This document shows positions 18,980-26,989 of a DNA stretch of 64,000 bases, piece by piece. The DNA comes from Solen grandis (taxonomy: Eukaryota > Mollusca > Bivalvia > Adapedonta > Solenidae): assembly GCA_021229015.1 (NCBI GenBank), contig CM037792.1, positions 40,950,543 through 41,014,542 on the forward strand, in the 5' to 3' direction. How positions within the stretch are numbered: position 1 is the stretch's first letter; each line of letters begins with the position of its first letter. A program made the position numbers and the translations under genes. Under the pieces are notes generated by a model. It made no database searches, was not told the origin of the DNA, and worked only from the letters and a program-made list of their open reading frames with translations.

Positions 18980-21816
18980 ATCTGAAGCAACAAGTTCATT
19001 ATTATTTTCCCACAATTTATTAACATATTATAATAAAATTGTTACATTAATAATTTAGAATAGTCTAAAATTGCTTGTCCTAAATATATTGGTTTATCAA
19101 ATTTTAATGATGTTACATTATTATTATTCCAAAAAGTTTTCATTAAATACAATAGAATCTTTAAAATTAGATTTGTTTATAGATCTCTTAATTTTCATCA
19201 TATCTGATGAGAGTTTTAATTCATTTCTTCCTCTGATATTTTCTAAAGTTTTTCCATAGAAACTATTATTCATTAAATTTCCAAAGATCCTTTTCAAAGT
19301 CAGATTTTGATTTAGTTCTTTGTTCAGTGTTAAAATTAATATTTTTTTTAACCAGTTGATTCTTTAAATGAAATTGTTCTATAAACTTTTGTAACTTTCA
19401 TTCCTAATTTTATATACTCTTTTAAAATTGAGTGATGTACAATATATTTTTCTTTATCTTTTAAAGTAAGAAATATTTTTTCCTCATTACCTAATGTTCT
19501 ATTTTCTTTTTCTAATAATTTTAATTGATAGGGAGAAAGCTCTTCTTTTCTTTACACACATTTTTTCAGGTGCTAAAGGATATTTAATTGTTTTCTTTTT
19601 ACACTTGGTCGTATACTTTAAATCACATTCTACTATACAACCTTGCCTTTTGGAATATTTTTGTAATAGTTTAAATCTTGTTCCCATTTAAAATCATTTG
19701 TTGGAAGAGGTTGAGACATTCCCCATCCATAAAGATTATTGCATTAATATAATAAATATTTTTCTTCAAAGAACTTATTTAAATCTCCTCCATTTTTAAT
19801 TTTTTCTAACGTTCTTCCTTTTCATATTCATCTATAATTCTAAAATCTTCATCATAATTAGGAGTATATTTGTTGAAAGCTTTTACTATCTAGGACCTAA
19901 TACTCTGAAAATCCTCCTCTTATTCCTTTTTCAAACATTAAAACATATCATAATCGTTAAAAGTTCTAACTCTACTCCAGTTATTTTAGTCCACATTGCC
20001 AGGTTAATCCAGGAGCAGAAAAAACAATAAGCAGGATCTATTTCATGTTTTTCTAAGAAGAATTTTTAAATTGTTCAAATGCATCCGCTAAAATAAGAAC
20101 ATCTGTTTTTAAATATAATTCATGATAATCCTGTAAAGTTTTACAATTATGATACTCCCAAACTTTTTTTGCATATGCATAATCATCTTTAGATATTCCT
20201 TTTGTTTAAGTGTTGAATAAAAACTTTTCTATTGGTGGTAATTCAGTTTCTTTTAATCTTTCAATAGATCAATATATTCATATGGGTAAAACCTTTTTGT
20301 TTTAAAAATTAGTGTCTTTAATTTCGTTTTCTAAAATAGGAAATTCTTTTAATGATTTAGCAACATCAGATAGTCCTTTAAAAGAATCTATAAGAATCTA
20401 AAAATCTTAATTTTTTATATATGACCCATAATCAATTGATATATATTCTTCAGATGTTTTTGATAATGGTTTAACTTTGTTATAATTATTTTCATATTTC
20501 ATAAGTCTTCTATAATAAAATGGAAATCATAATTAGTCCATTATGAAAGAATACAGGTATTAGTTTACAAGATTTACCTTCTTTAGTATTACAAGACTGA
20601 CATGCTGCCCCTCTATACTTTGATGTATATGATTATGTTCCCTTTATTTTATAATTATCTTCAGAAAACTCAACTCCACACATGTAACAATTGGTTGCTT
20701 TGTTATATTCTTCTTCTTGTTGTGCTGTTGTTATGTTTTGCTTTTTCGTAATGACACAAATTCCGAATAATATCATTATATATTAAAATAATAGTTTCAC
20801 AAACTTCTCTTTAGATATCACCAACATAAGAAATATATTCTGATTTATATATATTTGGATAATCAGATTTAACATATATTCCATAATTTTACTTCCTGTT
20901 TAAATATTTTATTAGTATAAGATTCTTTAGGATTTGGTTCAGTTGTTAATATAGGAAATTATTTGATTCAAAATCAGAATAAAATTACAATAGGCAATCT
21001 TGATTTAAAATGATAGTTTTTAAATTTAAGAATATTTTGTCCTTTTATAGGCATTTTAACGTACAATGTTTGTGATTAAAACTATATTCTTTATGTTTTT
21101 CTAATGTTATTTTTCTTTGAAAACCTTTAAACAATTTCTACAAGTAAAATATTTATGGTTGTTTTTATCAAAAGAAAACTATCTAAATCTTTAATTAAAC
21201 AATAATGAGTATTTGTATCTTCTTCTAAGTAAAGCAAATCAATTATTAGGGCTAGAATGAAGTTCCGAAGTATAAACAGGATATAAAGAAGATTTAACAG
21301 TTGGTGTATTTAAAGCAAAAACATTTATAGCTATATTATTTTGTTTTTCAATTTTGGAATATCTTTTTTTTAAAAGGATATTCAATCCCATTCATATTAA
21401 GTTTATTTTCATATGGTTTATATTTTGTCACTCTTTCTTTGTTATCATCTGCAGGGAATAACTTTGATAGTATTGCCCAGAGAAAACATTTATTATCATT
21501 TTTATTTTTAACATTAATAATATTATTGATTTAAATGGTGTTTTGATATAAGAATTAGCTCTAAGATAATCAACTTTATATAGTTTAATTTCAGATTGTA
21601 TTATTTGATTAAAAACAGAACCAGATCCTCTCTCTTGAAACTCATCAACCCATTTATTGAAAGAGTCAATTAGTTTTTCCAAATATCTGTTAATATCATT
21701 ATTTGATCTTATTGTATGTATGATAGAAGAATAATATGCTTCAATTTGTCAAAAGCTAAAGGAGTGTTAAATTCACATTTAAAATAATTTTTATTTTGAT
21801 AGGAAATTGATTGGTA

Positions 21817-21836
21817 CCCGGCCGGACTCCATCCGT
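21817..21836. repeat. Possible diverged copy 8 of the palindromic repeat
   Basis: CGGCCGGACTCCATCCGTTA resembles CAGCCGGACTTTGTCCGTAG, with changes in loop and arm. It lies in the N-terminal part of the polymerase frame (read as DGVRPG). It could be chance. Confidence 0.3.
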
Positions 21837-21955
21837 TATTTTATCTTTAAGTAGATGAATATACTCACTAGAATTTTCTGTATTAATATCATCAATTATA
21901 GTTTCACTTATAAGATCTCTAAAATTTCTTGGTCTCATTTTAATAGAAATAAATT

Positions 21956-22173
21956 TTAATTATGATAATTTTTCATATAATCAGGGTTTCTAACTATAAA
22001 CTCTTGATACGCTTTTTTATACTTTTCTTTGTTGTTTTGATAATGTTTTTGTTGATTAGGCTTAAGACATTGTTTATATGCAGATTTAATACCAAATCTT
22101 CTTCTGTTTGTTTGTAATATTCACTTAGTAGTTTGTATTCTTTACATTTTGTACAAACTTTTCGATCTGCCAT
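21956..22173 (-). pseudogene. Small zinc-binding protein, one frameshift
   Basis: It starts MADRKVCTKCKEYKLLSEYY at ATG 22,173; after a one-base shift near 22,095 it continues RRRFGIKSAYKQCLKPNQQK and NNKEKYKKAYQEFIV, ending NPDYMKNYHN at 21,956-21,958. The CxxC with a later Cys and basic tail resemble the small treble-clef/HNH-like CxxC proteins found beside mobile-element and phage genes; only part of the second metal pair (KQC) is legible. It lies 17 bp upstream of the polymerase start and is divergent from integrase, with 32 bp between starts. Confidence 0.6.
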
Positions 22174-22205
22174 TTTTTAAGAAAACAATTTTAAGCTATT
22201 TAAAA

Positions 22206-23135
22206 ATGAATCACAAAAAATATATTGTTTACGTTGTAAAAAAATACTGAAAATGATTCAGTAGAGCAAGTAACAACAACCAACAATAGCAAATGTTAAA
22301 AGCTAAATGTTTGAGTGTGGATCTAAGAAAAATAGATTTTAGGAACAAATAATTAGCAGATGAATTACATCATAGAGTTATAAGAAATTTCCTAAAAGAC
22401 GGTTTTTGCTGATTCAATAGATAAAATATGGGCTTGTTGATTTGGTAGATATGCAACAATATTCAAAACAAAATAAACATTATAAATATTTATTGGCAGT
22501 TATAGATGTTTTTAGTAAAATGGCTGGTTAATTCCATTGAAAAATAAACAGGAGTAACAGTAAGTGAAGCATTTAAAAACATTATTTAAAGAAAGAAAAC
22601 CAATTTTTATTTGGTCAGATAAAGGATCTGAATTTTATAATCGACAAGTAAAAGAATTATTAAAGGATAATAAACATAAAGTTATATTCAACAGAGAATG
22701 AAGAAAATCTAGTGTGGTGAACGGTGGATGGAACAATGAAACAACACATGTATAAATATTTTACTGTCATGAAACTACTAATATTATGATATATTAGATG
22801 ATTTAGTTAAAAATTATAACAATACAGTTCATTCTTTATTAAAATGACACCTATTGAAGCAAGTAAAATAGAAAATGAATTAACAGTGTATAAAAATTTA
22901 TATCCAGAAGAAGAAAAGAAAATTAAGAAACCTAAATTCAAAGTTGGAGATAGAGTAAGAATAACAAAAAAGAAAGGTAAATTTGAAAAGGGGTATACTA
23001 CTCGTCGGACTAGAGAAATTTGTAATTGAAGAAGTTTTAAATACAAATCCTGTTACTTATAAAATAAAAGATTTAAAAGGTGAAGACATTACAGGTAGTT
23101 TTTATGAACAAGAATTACAAATTACTGAGTTTTAG
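22206..23135 (+). pseudogene. INT: Retroviral-type (DDE) integrase, frameshifted
   Basis: ATG 22,206 to TAG 23,133-23,135. It has an N-terminal zinc-binding region with CLRC near 22,225 and a second Cys pair near 22,310. The core is DLVDMQQYSKQNKHYKYLLA, VIDVFSKM (first Asp, 22,448-22,450), then KPIFIWSDKGSEFYN (second Asp, about 22,615). The catalytic Glu is legible as ERW at 22,719-22,727 only after a one-base shift. Next are YDILDDLVKNYNNTVHS, MTPIEASKIENEL, KPKFKVGDRVRITKKKGKFE, and a chromodomain-like end FVIEEVLNTNPVTYKIKDLK with GEDITGSFYEQELQITEF. About 310 codons, usual for the family. It catalyses insertion of the linear element. At least six indels, several in A-runs, break it. Confidence 0.93.
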
Positions 23136-23140
23136 ATTTT

Positions 23141-23229
23141 TTAATAAAACCACAAAACACACTTAAAATGTACATCTGTTATGTTGTAGTCTTCATTTGT
23201 GAGTTCTTTTAAGTCTACTCGAAGTTGTC
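23141..23229 (-). CDS. Putative last exon of a spliced gene inside the Polinton
   Basis: The minus strand has a polypyrimidine-AG acceptor (TATTCTATTTCAG, ending 23,230), then an open segment read as QLRVDLKELTNEDYNITDVH and FKCVLWFY with stop at 23,141-23,143. It converges on the integrase with 5 bp between stops, the tight packing expected of a real Polinton gene. A possible upstream exon is 23,614-23,676. I do not recognise the protein. The stretch is short and could be chance. Confidence 0.35.
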
Positions 23230-23260
23230 CTGAAATAGAATATAATCAACTGTTTTATAT

Positions 23261-23482
23261 ACTGTAACACCGTTAAGAAAGATAACGGTGTTCATTCAAA
23301 TAATTTCCTAACTTCTGGGGTATTAATATACTGTAACACCGTTATTTTTTCTTAACGGTGGTGGTGTAAATTATTCTTTAAGTACTGTGACACCGTTATG
23401 AAACTTAACGGTGGTTGTACAAATTTCTAACTTCGGGTATTAATATACTGTAACACGTTATGAAACTTAACGGTGTAGACAT
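23261..23482. repeat. Four tandem CACCGTTA...TAACGGTG hairpins
   Basis: TACTGTAACACCGTTA, a loop of 4-10 bp, then TAACGGTG, repeated at about 23,261-23,293, 23,329-23,361, 23,381-23,414 and 23,447-23,482 (spacing about 52-68 bp). The spacer ACTTC.GGGTATTAATA is shared by units 2 and 4. It lies between integrase and the right TIR, within the putative intron of the spliced gene. Confidence 0.92.
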
Positions 23483-23613
23483 ATAATTACTCAAATATGG
23501 CCTGTATTAAAAAATACATTAAACTAATAAATATAATTACCTACAAAAATGAATGGACGCCAAATTCTAATCTTAACAGAACACAAAATAATTAAATAAA
23601 ATGCAGTACTTAC

Positions 23614-23676
23614 ATGGTTTAGCTTTTGATTTGCCTTTTTTAGAAGTTAATTTAACGTGTGTTGTTGTAATGGCTG
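23614..23676 (-). CDS. Putative internal exon (minus strand)
   Basis: A 63-bp segment is bounded on the minus strand by an acceptor (TTGTTAACAG) and a strong donor (CCAT|GTAAGTAC). It reads AAITTTHVKLTSKKGKSKAK then P, a basic peptide. As sequenced, joining it to 23,229 would create a stop at the junction codon, so either the pairing is wrong, an indel intervenes, or this is not an exon. Confidence 0.25.
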
Positions 23677-23887
23677 CTGTTAACAAGAGGCGAGGTAAAA
23701 ACGTCTTCTCACACTGTTAATTTGAAACGAAAGACCGCACCAGTTGCTCTATGTTTACAGGTAACTAATGAACATGTGATGACAACGTCCTGGCAACGTT
23801 AATCGATTTAGTTATTCATCCTCGCTGTCTATTTGCTTTTGATCAATACACTTCATGGGGACTTATCAAATCAATACACATGAATAA

Positions 23888-23970
23888 TAAAATTATAGGA
23901 ACTATTGGTTTAATTTTCCTATTCTATTTCCGTTAGAAATGTGCTCTTGTATTTTACATTAGTGTGATTT
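23888..23970. repeat. Right terminal inverted repeat (inner part)
   Basis: Reverse complement of 9,483-9,547 (TAGGAACTATTGGTTTAATT, CTATTTCCGTTAGAAAT) joined directly to the complement of 8,966-8,984 (ATTTTACATTAGTGTGATT). It therefore carries a fragment of the membrane-protein gene of the left end and lacks about 500 bp present there. Confidence 0.75.
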
Positions 23971-24030
23971 TTTTTGATTTTGAAAACAAAAAAATTTACA
24001 ATAGTATAATTTGTTGATTTTTTTAATGAT

Positions 24031-24162
24031 AGTAGTTGTATATTTGAGCCTGTATGCTTTTTGGGGGTTTTACACATGATAGCCAGGCGCGCGGTTTAGC
24101 GCGCCTGGATTTTGAAGTGTGTTAGACCGCAGTGAGTCAGACTAGTCAAATATACAACTACT
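24031..24162. repeat. Right terminal hairpin of the Polinton
   Basis: Arms AGTAGTTGTATATTTGA (24,031-24,047) and TCAAATATACAACTACT (24,146-24,162) are perfect complements. In the loop lies a second perfect hairpin, CCAGGCGCGC/GCGCGCCTGG (24,083-24,092 and 24,099-24,108), CpG-rich in an AT-rich setting. Outer edges match the left-end hairpin in design. Confidence 0.85.
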
Positions 24163-25103
24163 CCATAAGCATTGTTGTCATTAGTATATATAACATGACA
24201 ATATTTTATAGAAAAAACCATGCCATATCTATATAATCTTTCTCCATTGAAACTTTAATACTTTGTAAAATCCGTAACACAGTTGTTTTGATTTGCTTTC
24301 TGAGTCACCGGTACCACATTTTTTCTACACGAACATGATACTCTGTTATTAGACTAGCATCAGTTATTGTTTATTACATATGCTATCTATGTATCAGTGC
24401 AGTATTCGATTAATTCTCATGGTACTTCACTGTCTCTCTCCTGTCTGTTTCTCTCTCTTTTTTTTTCTTTTTTTTTAATCTCACACTTAAATTAGGTTGA
24501 TTTAAAAGCTACTTAGCTGATTACTGTACATACATGATGATTTTTTTTGCCTGTAATGCTAATGTTTCCAACCTATGTAAGACTTATGCAATGTTTATAA
24601 TTAAAATCCTTAATATGAAAATTTATCTTCCAAGGTGTATATACGCGTGAATCTAGCCTGTAGTTTATCAACTTTGTTGTTATGATTACGTAAAGTGTCT
24701 CGTTTTCATAACAGTACTGAATGATTCAATACAACTGACTTTTTAATTTGAAATCCTATTTTTTAAGTATTTTCTACCTAATCAATTGATTACAGCAGTA
24801 TTATAACTTGCTGTAGTGTGTTTGTGATTTATATGTTACATCTATGACAGAGAGAGGGAGAGGATGACAGAGAGAGGGAGAGGGGGGGGGGGAAGAGAGA
24901 GAGAAAGAGAGAGAGAGCAGAAACTGACAGCGATTTATCAAGTTTGAAAATGATATAAGTGATAAGCTCTGTAATTTGTCTTTCCAACAATTAACTCTGA
25001 TTTATTCTATTCAATACCATGTGTACTGAATTGGTGGCTACAAAAATCCCCCTTGAAGCTCCAATTTCCCCTTTTGAGTGTTCCTGAACCCCTGATACCT
25101 GCT
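24163..25103. other. Non-coding flank, with a GA/G-rich microsatellite
   Basis: AT-rich host sequence without a recognisable gene. A GA-rich microsatellite with a run of G lies at about 24,846-24,918. Confidence 0.6.
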
Positions 25104-25337
25104 TGTGTTCAACAGGCGAAGCGCTAGGTCGTTATGTGTCGCTTCATGAACTCTGAATTATGAAGTATTTTTCTGGTAATGTAATCATCTACAAAATCTT
25201 TCGAAAGTTTAGTAAAATTGCTAAATTCAATTTGCCTCCGTTGTTTTGGATATCGGTAGTCAAAAACCAAGTGTGTTCGTTTAAAACAATTTTCGATACA
25301 GAAGCGCTTAAATGTAGCGCTTCGCCTATTGAACACA
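25104..25337. repeat. 234-bp inverted-repeat unit enclosing an open frame
   Basis: Arms TGTGTTCAACAGGCGAAGCG and CTA (25,104-25,126) pair with 25,315-25,337 with one mismatch. A second inverted pair GAAGCGCT/AGCGCTTC sits within (25,301-25,323). The minus strand from 25,336 is open for 70 codons (KRFCIENCFKRTHLVFDYRY, SKDFVDDYITRKI). It is probably a small foldback or MITE-like element; the frame may be a relic of a coding sequence I do not recognise. Confidence 0.6.
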
Positions 25338-25379
25338 GGGCTGAAAAAGGTTCACAGGTCTGGCGATTAACAAAACATT

Positions 25380-26989
25380 ACTTATTTGAACACAATGCAA
25401 AAAAAAAAAACGAATCTGAATCGGACCTCAAATAACAGAGTTATTATCATGTAGTGACTTTTACGAAACGTTCCTAGCGTTAAAATAAGAAACAAATTAT
25501 TTCTAGCATTTAACATTAAGTATTTAGAAATGCAGTAAATAATAAAATTAAGTATAAGAGAGGCCATTGAATCATATATTTCTGATAAATCACAATATGA
25601 ATCGCCACACTATTCATTGTGTGCGTATTTGTCTTGCGAATCATATGCAACAAACAAATTTCTCCTATTTCATCTCTGAATAAAATGGATTGTTTAAAAC
25701 TAGTCTAAAAAATTAAAATCTGATTTTCAGTGAAAAAAAATACATTGCGCCATATTTTTTTCCATTTCGGCTATTGCGCCGTAAAATTTTCATTGCGTAT
25801 TCAGGCCAACCTTTTCAGCGCTTTCAGAATACCCGGATGCTCATTCTTCCGCTGTACACGACTTACATAAGAAAATTCAAAGTGTAAATTGTTCCATTGG
25901 TCAGCTTGATCATTCGTGCAGAAATTATAAGTACATTTATTGTACATTGATAGTAAGTAATGTGTTACGGTAAAGGTAATTCGTTTAGAAATGTAAAGAA
26001 TATGATAAAAAATAATACTGTCATAAAACGGTTTGGGTTCCAAATTTCACACAAAAAATAACTAAATTCAAACTTTGAAAACAAATTTACAATTTTTCCA
26101 AGAGGATAAACTTTGAAACTGCCATAAAATGACCAAATCAAGCCCGATCTTCAAAAACTAAACATCATTTGAAAGGTCTCTTCAAGACCTAAATCTTATC
26201 CGCACATGATAACAATGAATATTTGTTTTTGAGCTATTTGAGGCCGTTTAAAAATCCAATAATCATGATATGACCTTGACCTTTGCAATATTTTTTTTTC
26301 TCTGGAACATTCAGGACATTAAAACTACATAAAGTGTGAAAATTTCATGGAAAAGGAACAAAAAATAAAATCAGGAGCAACACAAATGTGTTCAAGAAAT
26401 GTTAATTTGTCCCAAAATTTAGTAAAGTTTGACCGTTTCTAGAAGACAAACAATGCATTTTTCAAAATCGCCCAACCATATATTTTGTGCGTATATGTCT
26501 TGCAAATCATATGCAACAAAAGAACTCTTCTATCTCATCTCTGAAAAAACTGGATAGGTTTTTCGTAGACCTACCCTCATTTTCACCATTTTTTGTAAGG
26601 TTTGAACATTCAACCTTCCGATAGCTCAAAAGATTTATGTACGCCAATCATTGAAATCTATCATATTTTATTAGGCTATCATCAGTGAACATAATGCAAA
26701 AAAACCGCATTTGAATCGGACCTTAATAACAGAGTTACTCCTCTTTTTATGATTTTATACAAAGCGCCCCCTAGCGGAAAAAACAAAGAAAAAATGAATT
26801 TTTTTTCAACGTAAGGATTAAGTTCATATAAGTAGAAAAAAACTGGTAGAAATTTCATAATTGTGCCTTTTTCCTATCATGGCGATATGCCGTTCACAAA
26901 AACCGGCGGAAAAATAATAAAAAAAAAAACAAAAAAAAAAACAGAAGAAGAACAATAGGTTTTCGCCCAGCGATGCAAAAACATAAAAA
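25380..26989 (-). repeat. Interspersed repeat family A, copy 4
   Basis: It shows the family A body: AATCGGACCTCAAATAACAG (25,417), GATCTTCAAAAACTAAACAT, ATGACCTTGACCTTT (26,270), TTTTTCGTAGACCTACCCTC (26,559), GCGCCCCCTAGCGG (26,762-26,775) and the end GATATGCCGTTCACAAAAAC. The middle (25,740-26,060) is divergent. No coding capacity. Confidence 0.7.

Larger units (their letters stand above)
17513..21938 (-). pseudogene. pPolB: Protein-primed family B DNA polymerase, intein-containing, frameshifted
   Basis: ATG 21,938 (MRPRNFRDLISETIIDDINT) to TGA 17,513-17,515. In order: KWVDEFQERGSGSVFNQII; CFLWAILSKLFPAD with ERVTKYKPYEN (about 21,420-21,500); a Cys-rich stretch (CQSCN, about 20,590); an exonuclease motif PVFFHNG (about 20,545); [20 protein letters not shown] (Exo III-like, about 20,070-20,130); SAPGLTWQCGLK; motif A region NNLYGWGMSQPLP (about 19,700-19,740); SPYQLKLLEKENRTLGNEEK; motif B NLMNNSFYGKTLENIRGR (about 19,215-19,270); PIYLGQAILDYSKLLM; then motif C, split as SD (to 18,980) and TDSIFLSI (from 17,989) by the intein. 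The thumb follows: DTSDYPKDHPLFS, VIGKFKDEQNGKPIYEIVFL, RSKAYSFII and MSSFDDKRYKC. Without the intein it is about 1,145 codons, normal for Polintons. It replicates the element using a protein primer. Many shifts break it. Confidence 0.93.
8859..24162. mobile_element. Maverick/Polinton element, about 15.3 kb, frames broken
   Basis: The interval contains the hallmark Polinton set: family B polymerase, retroviral-type integrase, A32-like packaging ATPase and double-jelly-roll capsid proteins. These are bounded by partly matching inverted terminal sequence (8,966-8,984 with 23,951-23,969; 9,483-9,547 with 23,888-23,952). Both ends are hairpins whose outer arms begin AGTAGT (8,859) and end ACTACT (24,162). 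The flanking hexamers CCTATA (8,853-8,858) and CCATAA (24,163-24,168) could be a worn 6-bp target duplication; this is weak. The length fits the family's usual 15-20 kb. Most genes hold one-base frameshifts or stops, so either the copy is dead or the assembly is poor. I see no gene for the adenoviral-type cysteine protease often found in Polintons. Confidence 0.9.

Noticed and set aside
21817..21836. Firm assignment as an eighth palindromic repeat
   Set aside because: Loop and arm differ at several positions and it lies in the polymerase frame; kept only as a low-confidence feature.
8853..24168. A perfect 6-bp target-site duplication for the Polinton
   Set aside because: The flanking hexamers CCTATA and CCATAA differ at two positions and the exact termini are uncertain.
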